Assembly (NCBI RefSeq): GCF_004923315.1
Contig: NZ_CP039642.1
Location: 248,001 to 312,000, forward strand
Direction of reading: 5' to 3'
Length of the DNA stretch: 64,000 bases
Origin: Azospirillum sp. TSA2s
Lineage (GTDB): Bacteria; Pseudomonadota; Alphaproteobacteria; Azospirillales; Azospirillaceae
Below are positions 32,791 to 41,230 of the stretch, in pieces. Under the pieces are notes generated by a model that worked only from the letters and a program-made list of their open reading frames with translations, had not been told where the DNA came from and did not search any database. The translations under genes were made by a program, and so were the position numbers. Position 1 is the first letter of the stretch. Every line of letters begins with the position of its first letter.

Positions 32791-34299
32791 TATGAGGCTT
32801 GCGGAGATCTTTCGGCGCAGCAGGGCCGACGCCCGGTAGCGGTCCTCGCCGTAGGTGCGGGCCAGCGCGTCGAGCACGCCCAGCACATGGGGCAGGCCGA
32901 CGCGGTCGGCCCAGGCCAGCGGACCCAGCGGGTAGTTCACGCCCTTGGTCATCGCGATGTCGATGTCGGCGGCGCTGGCGACACCCTGCATCACCGCGTC
33001 CGCCGCCTCGTTGGCGAGCATGGCGACGGTGCGCATCACCACCAGACCCGGGGCGTCGTCGATCACCGACACCGCCTTGCCCAGCGCCTGGAACAACCCG
33101 GCGGCGACGGCGACCGCTTCGGACGGCGTGCCGTCGGCGGGGGCCAGCGCGATGCGGGTGGCCTTGGCGTAGTCCAGCGCGAGGTCGAACAGCACCAGGG
33201 GCGCGATGCCGTCCTCCGCCGCACGGGCGGTGGCGGTGCGGCCATCGGTCAGGGCCAGGGTGACGCCGTCCACCAGCAGGATTCCAGGGCCGGCGGTCTC
33301 CTCCACCGCGATGCCAGCCTCGCGCAGAAGCCCGGCCAGAGCCGCGGCGGGGCCGAGGTCGCCCTGCACGGTGACACGCTGCGGCTTGGCGGCGGGTTCG
33401 GCGCTGCGCGGCATCGGCTTCGCGGCGCCGGGGCTGTGGTCGTAGAAGCCGCGGCCGGTCTTGCGGCCGAGACGCCCAGCCTCGACCAGCTCCTGCTGGA
33501 TCAGCGAGGGCTGGAAGCGCGGGTCGCCGAAATAGGCGGCGTGGACGGAGCGGGTGACGGCGAAGTTCACGTCATGACCGATCAGGTCCATCAGCTCGAA
33601 CGGCCCCATGCGGAAACCGCCGGCCTCGCGGGCGACGGCGTCGATGGTGGCGGGATCGGCCGCCTGCTCCTGCACCAGCCGCAGCCCTTCGGCGTAGAAG
33701 GGGCGGGCGACGCGGTTGACGATGAAGCCGGGGGTGGAGCGGCAGCGCACCGGGCTCTTGCCCCAGCCCTTCGCCGTGTCGAACAGCGTGTCGAGCACCG
33801 TGGCGTCGGTGGCGAGCCCGCTGACGATCTCCACCAGCGCCATCAGCGGCGCCGGGTTGAAGAAATGCAGCCCGGCCAGCCGTTCCGGCCGTTGCACCCC
33901 GGCGCCGATGGCGGTGACCGACAGCGACGAGGTGTTGGTGGCGAGGATCGCGTCCGGGCCGACGATGCCCTCAAGCTCCGCGAACAGGCGACGCTTGACG
34001 TCGAGATCCTCGACGATGGCCTCCACCACCAGACCGGCGGGGGCGAGGTCGGACAGGCCGTTCACGGCACGCAGCCGGTTTACCGTGGCGTCGCGTTCCG
34101 CCGCCGTGCGCTTGCCCTTTTCGACCAGGGCGGTCAGGGCCTTGGCGATGGACTCGACGGCGGCCTGCGCGGCGCCGGGGCGGGTGTCGACCAGCAGGAC
34201 CGGGTGGCCGGCCTGCGCCGCGACCTGGGCGATGCCCTGGCCCATGGCGCCGGCCCCGACCACCGCGACGGTGACGGAGGGATCGAGCGCCGCCATCAC
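32737..34299 (-). CDS. paaH: 3-hydroxyacyl-CoA dehydrogenase PaaH (C-terminus encoded by a repeat)
   Basis: The 520-residue protein has the NAD Rossmann motif VVGAGAMGQGIAQVAAQAG, the ATNTSSLSVTAIG segment, GLHFFNPAPLMALVEIVSG with the catalytic His and Glu region, and a duplicated C-terminal HAD domain (MTKGVNYPLGPLAWADRVGL near residue 440). It oxidises 3-hydroxyadipyl-CoA. The natural end of such proteins is close to RASALLRRKI. Here the frame continues for about 20 further residues (SLIPSPAPGEGRGPSG), which are translated from repeat A4, and the repeat supplies the stop. ATG/TGA overlap with paaG shows coupling. Confidence 0.94.
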   Translation of the reverse strand: MMAALDPSVTVAVVGAGAMGQGIAQVAAQAGHPVLLVDTRPGAAQAAVESIAKALTALVEKGKRTAAERDATVNRLRAVNGLSDLAPAGLVVEAIVEDLDVKRRLFAELEGIVGPDAILATNTSSLSVTAIGAGVQRPERLAGLHFFNPAPLMALVEIVSGLATDATVLDTLFDTAKGWGKSPVRCRSTPGFIVNRVARPFYAEGLRLVQEQAADPATIDAVAREAGGFRMGPFELMDLIGHDVNFAVTRSVHAAYFGDPRFQPSLIQQELVEAGRLGRKTGRGFYDHSPGAAKPMPRSAEPAAKPQRVTVQGDLGPAAALAGLLREAGIAVEETAGPGILLVDGVTLALTDGRTATARAAEDGIAPLVLFDLALDYAKATRIALAPADGTPSEAVAVAAGLFQALGKAVSVIDDAPGLVVMRTVAMLANEAADAVMQGVASAADIDIAMTKGVNYPLGPLAWADRVGLPHVLGVLDALARTYGEDRYRASALLRRKISASLIPSPAPGEGRGPSGAWEG

Positions 34300-35105
34300 C
34301 GCCCCTCGAACTTCGGCGCGCGCTTCTCGACGAAGGCGGCGACGCCCTCGCGATAATCGTGCGTGCGGCCGGCCTCGCGCTGGAGGTCGCGTTCCAGGTC
34401 CAGCTGGGTGTCGAGGTCGTTGGCGGAAGAGGCGTTGAGCGCCTGCTTGATGAGGGCCAGACCGCGCGTCGGCTGGGTGGCGAGCTGGCGGGCGAGCGCG
34501 CCCGCCTCCGCCATCAGCTTGTCGTCGTCCACCGCCTTCCAGATCATGCCCCAGGCTTCCGCCTGCTCGGCCGAGACCTTGTCGCCCAGCATGGCGAGGC
34601 CCATGGCGCGGGCATGGCCGACCAGACGCGGCAAGGTCCAGGTGCCGCCGCTGTCGGGGATCAGCCCGATCTTGCAGAAGGCCTGGATGAAGCTGGCCGA
34701 GCGCGCCGCCAGCACGATGTCGCAGGCCAGCGCGATGTTGGCGCCCGCCCCGGCGGCGACGCCGTTGACGGCGCAGATCACCGGCATCGGCAGGGCGCGC
34801 AAGGACCGGACCAGCGGGTTGTAGTTGGTCTCGATCGACACGCCGAGGTCGGGACCCTGGGCACCCGGCGCGACGGCGCGGTCGGACAGATCCTGCCCGG
34901 CGCAGAAGCCGCGGCCGGCGCCGGTCAGCAGCAGGCAGCGCACGGCCTTGTCGTCGCGCACCTCGCCGACGGCCTCTCGCAGCTCCTCATGCATCGCCGC
35001 GGTGAAGCTGTTCAGCCGGTCCGGCCGGTTCAGCGTGATGGTGGCGACGCCGTCGGCGATGTCGAGGAGGATGGTCTTGTCGGTGCTCCCCATAGTCTCG
35101 CTCAT
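34296..35105 (-). CDS. paaG: 2-(1,2-epoxy-1,2-dihydrophenyl)acetyl-CoA isomerase
   Basis: The 269-residue crotonase-fold protein has the oxyanion-hole segments GRGFCAGQDLSDR and AVNGVAAGAGANIALACDIV, and FIQAFCKIGLIPDSGGTWTL with the Asp used by PaaG-type isomerases. It converts the ring epoxide made by PaaABCE to the oxepin and also isomerises later double bonds. The start at 35105 overlaps the paaN stop in ATGA. The frame open to 35177 is discarded because it lies inside paaN. Confidence 0.94.
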   Translation of the reverse strand: MSETMGSTDKTILLDIADGVATITLNRPDRLNSFTAAMHEELREAVGEVRDDKAVRCLLLTGAGRGFCAGQDLSDRAVAPGAQGPDLGVSIETNYNPLVRSLRALPMPVICAVNGVAAGAGANIALACDIVLAARSASFIQAFCKIGLIPDSGGTWTLPRLVGHARAMGLAMLGDKVSAEQAEAWGMIWKAVDDDKLMAEAGALARQLATQPTRGLALIKQALNASSANDLDTQLDLERDLQREAGRTHDYREGVAAFVEKRAPKFEGR

Positions 35106-36781
35106 TGGGCGGCCTCCAGAACCGGAACGCGGCTCTGCACCACGCGGAAGCGGTTGGCGACGAAAGCGAGGTCGCACAGCGCCGCATTGGCCGCCGGGTT
35201 GGCGCCGGTGCCGTGGAAGTCGCTGAAGGCCGCCGACTGGTTGACGAAGACGCCGCCGGTCAGGTTGACCGACAGGGCGACGCCGGCCTCGACGAACAGG
35301 TCGGTTGCCTGCTCGATCAGCTGCGGATCGGTGCTGTAGAGGCCGGTGGTCAGGGCGCCCTTGCTGCGGGTCAGGCGGGCGGCGCGCTCCAGGCTGTCGG
35401 CGGTGCTGTCGGTCTTCACGATGATGGAGATCGGGCCGAACAGCTCATGGCCGTATTTGTCCTCGTCGGCCGCATCCATGGTCAGGATCAGCGGGGTGCG
35501 GATGCGGGCGTCCGGGAATTTCGGATGGGTGATGGCGCGCGACGGCAGCACGACGGTGCCGAGCTTGGCGGCTTCGTCGATGCGGGCCAGCGTGGCGTCG
35601 GACTGGATGGCGCCCAGCACCTCCACCGCGCGTTCCGGGTCGGACAGGAACTTGTCGACGCCGCCGGCGAGCGCCGAGACGACCTGATCGAAGCTCATGC
35701 GCTCAGCGCCGGCCTGGATGCCGTCCTTGGGCACGAAGATGACCTGGGTCGTCGTGCACATCTGGCCGGAATAGAGGCTGAGCGTGAAGGCGAGGTTGCG
35801 CACCATGCCCTTGGGGTCGTCGGTGCCGTCGATGACCACGGTATTGACGCCGGCCTTCTCGGTGTAGACCTGGGCCTGACGGGCGTTCTGCTCCAGCCAG
35901 TCGCCGAAGCCGGTCGAGCCGGTGTAGTCGATCACCGCCACCTCGGGCCGCAGAGCCAGATCCTTGGCGACGGTGTCGCCGATGGCGAGCGTGACGAGGT
36001 TGGGGTCAAGCCCGCATTCCGCCAGAACCTCGCGCGCGATCTTCACGGTGATGGCGAGCGGCAGGATGGCGGTCGGGCCCGGCTTCACGATCACCGCATT
36101 GCCGGTGACGAGGCTGGCGAACAGGCCGGGATAGCCGTTCCAGGTCGGGAAGGTGGCGCAGCCGATGACCAGCCCGACGCCGCGGCCGACCACCTCGAAG
36201 CGCTTGTCCATCACCAGCGGCGGGTTCTTGCCCTGCGGCTTCTCCCAGCGCGCCGCCGGAGCCTGGTCGGTCATCGCCTTCCAGCCGTAGGCGACGGCCT
36301 CGAGCCCGCGGTCCTGCGCGTGGGGGGCGCCGGCCTGGAAGGCCATCATGAAGGCCTGACCGGTGGTGTGCATCACCGCGTTGGCGATCTCGAAGCTGCG
36401 GGCGTTCAACCGCTTCAGGATTTCCAGGCAGACGCCGGCGCGGCCGTTCGGCCCGGCCTTGCGCCAGCCCGGCATTGCCGCCTTGGCCGCCTTGACCAGC
36501 GCATCGACGTCCGACACCGGATAGGTGATGCCGAGGTCGAAGCCGAAGGGCGAGCGCTCACCCCCCGCCGTGCCGGTGACGCCCGGCTGGTCCAGCTCGA
36601 AGGGCTTGTCGCGGTAGGCCGCGAAGGCCGCCTCGCCATCGGCCGCCGCCGTCTCGCCATAGGCGCGCGGGCTCGGCATTTCGGGGAAGGCCGACCAGTA
36701 GGCGCGGCTGCGGCAGGCCTCCACGGCCTTCTGCAGCGTCGCCTCGTGCGTCTCGAACAGGCTCTGCGGGGTGGTGGTCAT
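35102..36781 (-). CDS. paaN: Phenylacetic acid degradation aldehyde dehydrogenase PaaN
   Basis: The 559-residue product is an aldehyde-dehydrogenase-superfamily protein of the PaaN type. It has the catalytic Cys in LYSGQMCTTTQVIFV, CATFPTWNGYPGLFASLVTG and GSTGFGDWLEQNA, and no MaoC hydratase domain at the C-terminus, unlike E. coli PaaZ (681 residues). It is expected to oxidise the semialdehyde formed after ring opening of oxepin-CoA; the hydratase step needs a separate MaoC-type enzyme not seen here. It occupies the place that paaF has in E. coli. Its end overlaps the paaG start by four bases. Confidence 0.9.
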   Translation of the reverse strand: MTTTPQSLFETHEATLQKAVEACRSRAYWSAFPEMPSPRAYGETAAADGEAAFAAYRDKPFELDQPGVTGTAGGERSPFGFDLGITYPVSDVDALVKAAKAAMPGWRKAGPNGRAGVCLEILKRLNARSFEIANAVMHTTGQAFMMAFQAGAPHAQDRGLEAVAYGWKAMTDQAPAARWEKPQGKNPPLVMDKRFEVVGRGVGLVIGCATFPTWNGYPGLFASLVTGNAVIVKPGPTAILPLAITVKIAREVLAECGLDPNLVTLAIGDTVAKDLALRPEVAVIDYTGSTGFGDWLEQNARQAQVYTEKAGVNTVVIDGTDDPKGMVRNLAFTLSLYSGQMCTTTQVIFVPKDGIQAGAERMSFDQVVSALAGGVDKFLSDPERAVEVLGAIQSDATLARIDEAAKLGTVVLPSRAITHPKFPDARIRTPLILTMDAADEDKYGHELFGPISIIVKTDSTADSLERAARLTRSKGALTTGLYSTDPQLIEQATDLFVEAGVALSVNLTGGVFVNQSAAFSDFHGTGANPAANAALCDLAFVANRFRVVQSRVPVLEAAQ

Positions 36782-36823
36782 GGCGGGGCGTTTCCTTTTT
36801 CTCGTTGATTGGGCGGCGTCGGA

Positions 36824-37903
36824 TCAGGCGGCGTCGAAGTCGATGACGACCCGCTCGGTCAGCGGGCGCGACTGGCAGGTCAGGACATAGCCGGCCTCGA
36901 CCTCCCACGGTTCCAGGGAGTAGTTCTCGGCCATCTCCACCTTGCCTTCGCGGACCTTGGCGCGGCAGGTGCAGCAGACGCCGGACTTGCAGGAATAGGG
37001 CAGGTCGGCGCCATGCCGGTGGGCGGCATCGAGGATGCTCTCGCCGTCGTAGGGCAGCGTGAACTCCTTGCGCTTGCCGTCCTGCAGGATGGCGATGGTG
37101 GCGGCGTCGGTGGGGCTGTCGGTGGGCGCCTTCTTCGCCGCGGGGCGGGCAGCGGTCGTGGTGCCGAACAGCTCGACATGAATGTTGGCGGGCGGCGTGC
37201 CGCAGGCGGCCAGCGCGTCGCGCACCTCCTCCACCATCGGCTGGGGGCCGCAGAGGAAGGCGGCGTCGATGTCCTCGGCCTTGAGCGGGCCGGCGCACAG
37301 TTCGCGCACCAGACCGGCGCCGATGCGGCCGCCCAGCAGCCCGGCCTCTTCCGGTTCGCGGCTCAGCACATGGTGGATGACCAGCCGGCCGATATAGCGG
37401 TTCTTCAGATCCTCCAGCTCTTCCCGGAAGATGATGGAGGAGACGGTGCGGTTGCCGTAGACCAGCACGAAACGGCTCTTCGGCTCCTGCGCCAGCACGG
37501 TCTTCAGGATCGACATCACCGGGGTGATGCCGCTGCCGGCGGCGAAGGCGACGTAGGTGCGCGCCGCATCGGGGTCGATGGGGGTGTGGAAGCGCCCCAT
37601 CGGCGTCATCACTTCCAGCACCGCGCCCGGCGCCAGCGACTGGTTGGCGTGGGTGGAGAACAGGCCGCCGTCGACCTTCTTCACCGCCACGCGCAGTTCG
37701 CCCTCATCCACGCCGGAGCAGATGGAGTAGGAGCGCCGCACCTCCTCGTTCCCGATGCGGGTCTTGAGGGTGAGGTACTGGCCCTGGACGAAGCGGAAGC
37801 GGTCGGCGAGATCGGCCGGCACGTCGAAGGCGATCGACACGGTGTCCGCGGTCTCCCGGCGGCACTCGCGGATGGTCAGCGGGTGGAAGCTGGGGGTGGT
37901 CAT
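36824..37903 (-). CDS. paaE: 1,2-phenylacetyl-CoA epoxidase, reductase subunit PaaE
   Basis: The 359-residue flavoprotein has an FNR-like FAD domain (RRSYSICSGVDEGELRVAVK), an NAD(P) domain (FAAGSGITPVMSILKTVL; LCGPQPMVEEVRDAL) and a C-terminal [2Fe-2S] ferredoxin with CKSGVCCTCRAKV and the last Cys in VLTCQSRPLT. It passes electrons from NADPH to the di-iron PaaA/PaaC core. It follows paaD in transcription after a spacer filled by family B copy B2. Confidence 0.95.
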   Translation of the reverse strand: MTTPSFHPLTIRECRRETADTVSIAFDVPADLADRFRFVQGQYLTLKTRIGNEEVRRSYSICSGVDEGELRVAVKKVDGGLFSTHANQSLAPGAVLEVMTPMGRFHTPIDPDAARTYVAFAAGSGITPVMSILKTVLAQEPKSRFVLVYGNRTVSSIIFREELEDLKNRYIGRLVIHHVLSREPEEAGLLGGRIGAGLVRELCAGPLKAEDIDAAFLCGPQPMVEEVRDALAACGTPPANIHVELFGTTTAARPAAKKAPTDSPTDAATIAILQDGKRKEFTLPYDGESILDAAHRHGADLPYSCKSGVCCTCRAKVREGKVEMAENYSLEPWEVEAGYVLTCQSRPLTERVVIDFDAA

Positions 37904-37961
37904 GGGGTGGTCCTCGGTCGGGCCGGTTGGGGTCGGGCCGGTTGAGTGGTCGCGGCGGGTG

Positions 37962-38129
37962 CCCCCACCCCGACCCTCCCCCGCTCTCGGCGGACCAAGA
38001 GTCCGCCTGTCGCGTCAGCACAAAGCGGAGCTTTGTGCGAGAGCTTCGCAGGGGAGGGGGTAAGTGCTTGTGCGGGAGAGCGGCGGCAGTTCCCTCCCCT
38101 GCGGAGCGGGGGAGGGTTAGGGTGGGGGC
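37962..38129. repeat. Family B palindrome, copy B2, with nested module
   Basis: CCCCCACCCCGACCCTCCCCCG on the left pairs with CGGGGGAGGGTTAGGGTGGGGG on the right. The interior has GTGCTTGTGCGGGAGAGCGGCGGCAG, shared with copy B3. The nested two-hairpin module at 37984-38043 splits the left arm. The element lies between paaD and paaE inside the operon. Confidence 0.88.
37984..38043. repeat. Nested two-hairpin module (copy 2, inverted, inside family B)
   Basis: The CTCTC/GAGAG ends enclose GGCGGACCAAGAGTCCGCC and CACAAAGCGGAGCTTTGTG. Relative to the copies at 10838 and 48493 it is in the opposite orientation, so the two hairpins appear in reverse order. Confidence 0.85.
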
Positions 38130-38150
38130 AGGTGCGGCAGGCGCTTCCAC

Positions 38151-38672
38151 TCAATGGCATTTGAACACGTCGAACGGTTCGAGGCAGGCGTTGCAGGCGT
38201 GCAGCGCCTTGCAGGCGGTGGAGCCGAAGCGGCTGATCTGGCGGGTGTCCTGCGATCCGCAGCGCGGGCAGGCAATCACCTCCTCCGGCGCCGTCAGCGA
38301 CCGCTTGCCGGACGCCGGCGGCGGGACGATGCCGACCTCGGCCAGCTTGTTCCGGCCGGTGTCGCTGATCCAGTCGGTCGTCCAGGGCGGGGCGATCACC
38401 ACCGACACGGCTGCGTCCAGCCCGGCGCGGACAAGTGCCGTCTCCGCCTCCAGAACGATCACGCCGGTCGCCGGGCAGCCGGAATATGTGGGCGTGAGAG
38501 CCACCGACAGCCGGCCTTCCGCATCGGTGGAAACCGCGCGGACGATGCCGAGATCGACGATGCTCAGCACCGGGATCTCCGGATCCATCACCCCGGCCAG
38601 CGCGTCCCAGGCGGCCTTCACGACCGCATCGGCGCCCGGTTCCGGTCCCCAGCAGCCTGCTGCATCCGGCAT
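38151..38672 (-). CDS. paaD: 1,2-phenylacetyl-CoA epoxidase assembly protein PaaD
   Basis: The 173-residue product has a MIP18/DUF59 domain (VMDPEIPVLSIVDLGIVRAV, then TPTYSGCPATGVI with the conserved Cys). The Cys-rich C-terminus has four CxxC-type pairs (CPRCGSQDT, ACKALHACNAC and the final FKCH) that probably bind a metal or iron-sulfur centre. PaaD is required for the epoxidase and is thought to serve iron-sulfur maturation of the reductase. GAGGGCGAG precedes the ATG at 38672, seven bases after paaC. Confidence 0.93.
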   Translation of the reverse strand: MPDAAGCWGPEPGADAVVKAAWDALAGVMDPEIPVLSIVDLGIVRAVSTDAEGRLSVALTPTYSGCPATGVIVLEAETALVRAGLDAAVSVVIAPPWTTDWISDTGRNKLAEVGIVPPPASGKRSLTAPEEVIACPRCGSQDTRQISRFGSTACKALHACNACLEPFDVFKCH

Positions 38673-38679
38673 CTCGCCC

Positions 38680-39444
38680 TCACCAGGTCGCGTCGGGATA
38701 GGCGCGCGGCAGGAACTGCATCTCGGCCAGCAGATAGCCGAGATGCTCGCTGTGCTCGCCACGGCGGCCGCCCTTCTGCATCCAGCCATCGGCCGGGCGG
38801 TCGAGCGTCGCCTCCTCCAGAACGGCTTCGACGCGGGCGACCCAGGCGGCCTTCAGCCCGGCCGGGTCGGGGACGATGCCGGCGGCGACCAGCGCCTGTT
38901 CGGCCTCGTCACGCTCGAACATCTCGCCGGTGTAGGGCCAGAGGCGGCCGAGCGCGTCGGCGACCTTGGCGTGGCTGACATCGGTGCCGTCGCCCAGCCG
39001 CACCAGCCAGTCGCCACTGTGGCGGACATGGTAGCGGACTTCCTTCACCGCCTTGGCGGCGATGCCGGCCAGCGTCTCGTCCTTGGAGGCGCACAGCCGC
39101 TCATAGAGCTCGACTGACCAGGCATCGTGCAGGAACTGGCGGACGATGGTGTGGCCGAAGTCGCGGTTGGGCTGCTCGACCAGCAGGTGGTTGCGGTAGT
39201 CGAAGACGTCGCGCCGGTAGGCGAGGCGATCCTCGTCGCGGCCCTTGCCCTCCAACTCGCCGGCATAGGTCAGCAGCATGCGGGCATGGCCGACGAGGTC
39301 GAGCGCGACGTTGGTCAGCGCGATGTCCTCCTCCAGCTCCGGCGCATGGCCGCACCATTCCGACAGCCGGTGCCCGAGCACCAGCGAGGTGTCGCCCAGC
39401 CGCAGCGTATATGCGAACAGGGCCTCTTTGAGATCCGTGCTCAT
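38680..39444 (-). CDS. paaC: 1,2-phenylacetyl-CoA epoxidase, structural subunit PaaC
   Basis: The 254-residue ferritin-like helical protein has the PaaC features LAYRRDVFDYRNHLLVEQPN, FGHTIVRQFLHDAW and KEVRYHVRHSGDWLVRLGDG. PaaC pairs with PaaA in the epoxidase but has a degenerate metal site and a structural role. Its ATG shares one base with the TGA of paaB. Confidence 0.95.
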   Translation of the reverse strand: MSTDLKEALFAYTLRLGDTSLVLGHRLSEWCGHAPELEEDIALTNVALDLVGHARMLLTYAGELEGKGRDEDRLAYRRDVFDYRNHLLVEQPNRDFGHTIVRQFLHDAWSVELYERLCASKDETLAGIAAKAVKEVRYHVRHSGDWLVRLGDGTDVSHAKVADALGRLWPYTGEMFERDEAEQALVAAGIVPDPAGLKAAWVARVEAVLEEATLDRPADGWMQKGGRRGEHSEHLGYLLAEMQFLPRAYPDATW

Positions 39445-39731
39445 CAGATATTCTTCACGTCTGCGGGGATGTCGTAGAAGGTCGGGTGGCGATAGACCTT
39501 GTCGTCGGCCGGATCGAACAGGCTGGCCTTCTCCGACGGGTCGGACGCGGCGATGCTGGCGGCGGGGACCGCCCAGATGCTGACGCCCTCACCGCGGCGG
39601 GTGTAGACGTCGCGGGCGTTGTCCAGCGCCATGCGGGCGTCGGCGGCGTGCAGGCTGCCGACATGCTTGTGCGACAACCCGTTCTTCGGCCGGATGAAGA
39701 TCTCGAACAGCGGCCAGTCCTTACGGTCCAT
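39444..39731 (-). CDS. paaB: 1,2-phenylacetyl-CoA epoxidase subunit PaaB
   Basis: The 95-residue protein has the PaaB signature WPLFEIFIRPKNGLSHKHVG and ADARMALDNARDVYTRRGEG, matching the usual length of 90-95. It bridges PaaAC heterodimers. It starts 26 bases after paaA with a clear AGGGGAAGAG, and overlaps paaC by one base. Confidence 0.95.
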   Translation of the reverse strand: MDRKDWPLFEIFIRPKNGLSHKHVGSLHAADARMALDNARDVYTRRGEGVSIWAVPAASIAASDPSEKASLFDPADDKVYRHPTFYDIPADVKNI

Positions 39732-39757
39732 CGTCTCTTCCCCTCGGAATTCTTCGG

Positions 39758-40777
39758 TCAGCCGGCCTTCTTCAGGGCGCGCTGCTTGCGTTTGGCGGCA
39801 TGGGCGACGGCGGCCTCGCGCACCCAGGCGCCGTCGTCCCACGCCTTGCGGCGGGCCTCGATGCGCTCGCGGTTGCAGGGGCCATTGCCCTTCAGGATCT
39901 CGTTGAACTCGGTCCAATCGATGGCGCCAAATTCGTAATGGCCGGTCTCGGCGTTGAAGCGCAGCTCCGGATCGGGGATGGTCAGGCCGAGGAACTCCGC
40001 CTGCGGCACCGTGGCGTCGATGAAGCGCTGGCGCAGCTCGTCGTTGGAGAAGCGCTTGATCTTCCAGGCCATGTTCTGGGCGGAGTGGGCGGACTGGTCG
40101 TCCGACGGGCCGAACATCATCAGCGACGGCCACCACCAGCGGTTCAGCGCGTCCTGCGCCATCCGCTTCTGCTCCGCCGTGCCCTGGGCCAGCGCCAGCA
40201 TCAGTTCGTAGCCCTGGCGCTGGTGGAAGCTCTCCTCCCGGCAGATGCGGACCATGGCGCGGGCATAGGGGCCGTAGGAGCAGCGGCAGAGCGGCACCTG
40301 ATTCATGATCGCCGCACCGTCGACCAGCCAGCCGATGGCGCCGATGTCGGCCCAGGTCGGGGTCGGGTAGTTGAAGATGCTGGAATATTTGGCCTTGCCC
40401 GACAGCAGTTGGCCGACCAGCTCGTCGCGCGACACGCCCAGCGTCTCGGCGGCGCTGTAAAGATAGAGGCCGTGCCCGCCCTCGTCCTGCACCTTGGCCA
40501 GCAGGGCCACCTTGCGGCGCAGAGTCGGCGCGCGGGTGACCCAGTTGCCTTCCGGCAGCATGCCGACGATTTCCGAATGGGCGTGCTGCGAGATCTGGCG
40601 GACCAGCGTGCGGCGATAGCCCTCCGGCATCCAGTCGCGCGGTTCGATCTTCTCTTCGGCGTCGACGCGCTCCTGGAAGCGGCCCTGGAGAGCGGCTTCC
40701 TGTTCCGTCACCAGGCGGGGAGACGGTTGAGCGCCCTGCTCGGTCTTGGCATCCAAACCCTGCGTGTACATCGGCAT
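39758..40777 (-). CDS. paaA: 1,2-phenylacetyl-CoA epoxidase, catalytic subunit PaaA
   Basis: The 339-residue ferritin-like di-iron protein has the metal-ligand helices: [20 protein letters not shown] (Glu/His) and [17 protein letters not shown] (Glu, Glu, His). The characteristic [14 protein letters not shown] and [20 protein letters not shown] segments are also present. It inserts oxygen into the ring of phenylacetyl-CoA to give the 1,2-epoxide. It is the first gene of the operon. The ATG at 40777 or the one six bases later may be used, with GGGGA just upstream. A FixK/FNR-like box lies about 48 bases before it. Confidence 0.96.
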   Translation of the reverse strand: MPMYTQGLDAKTEQGAQPSPRLVTEQEAALQGRFQERVDAEEKIEPRDWMPEGYRRTLVRQISQHAHSEIVGMLPEGNWVTRAPTLRRKVALLAKVQDEGGHGLYLYSAAETLGVSRDELVGQLLSGKAKYSSIFNYPTPTWADIGAIGWLVDGAAIMNQVPLCRCSYGPYARAMVRICREESFHQRQGYELMLALAQGTAEQKRMAQDALNRWWWPSLMMFGPSDDQSAHSAQNMAWKIKRFSNDELRQRFIDATVPQAEFLGLTIPDPELRFNAETGHYEFGAIDWTEFNEILKGNGPCNRERIEARRKAWDDGAWVREAAVAHAAKRKQRALKKAG

Positions 40778-40824
40778 CCCCGAGATGGATCGCGTGTCCA
40801 GCGAACATTTTCTGAAAGCAAAAT

Positions 40825-40838
40825 ATGATACAGATCAA
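40825..40838. promoter_or_regulatory. FixK/FNR-like box upstream of paaA
   Basis: On the minus strand the site reads TTGATCTGTATCAT, against the consensus TTGAT-N4-ATCAA (one mismatch, at the last base). It lies 48 bases before the paaA start, at a distance suitable for an activator or repressor site. No PaaX- or PaaR-type regulator gene is present in the window. Confidence 0.4.
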
Positions 40839-41230
40839 AGACTGTAAAGCGGATTTGTGTGTCGCTTTCGGGGTGGATTGGCAGTCTCGGAAAATCCCGT
40901 TTTATTTCAATGACTTGTATCGAGGTGCGCAGGCATGCTTTGGGCCATGCTCCGCCTCATGCAGGCACGATTGCGCCTCCACCGATACACGGATGGCGCA
41001 GTTTTTCAAATTTTGTGCGATGCGGAAGAGGCAAGGCGAAGGGGGAGGGGCGCTGCCGGGTTTATAACCGACAACGGCGCTCTGGTTTGGGCGGCGGAGT
41101 GGCAGGAGTCCGCCACGTCCGCATGCGCCCTCTGCCGGCCCCCCATCTGTCCGACGGGTGTCCGGCTTGCTTTATGGTATTTGCGACGGCCCTCGGGCTC
41201 GCCGTAGGCAGGGGAGGATCGATGGGGGGC
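40839..41230. other. Gap between paaA and the chemoreceptor gene
   Basis: These 392 bases are less GC-rich near the paaA side, where its promoter should be. An open frame at 40935-41207 has no Shine-Dalgarno, biased Arg/Ala composition and no recognisable family, so it is not called. No terminator hairpin for the chemoreceptor transcript stands out. Confidence 0.5.

Noticed and set aside
37962..38129. CRISPR-like appearance of repeated GC-rich stretches
   Set aside because: The repeats are a single palindromic element with a nested module. There is no regular repeat-spacer series and there are no cas genes.
40935..41207. Open frame of 90 codons between paaA and the chemoreceptor
   Set aside because: It has no Shine-Dalgarno, low-complexity composition and no conserved motif; treated as noncoding.
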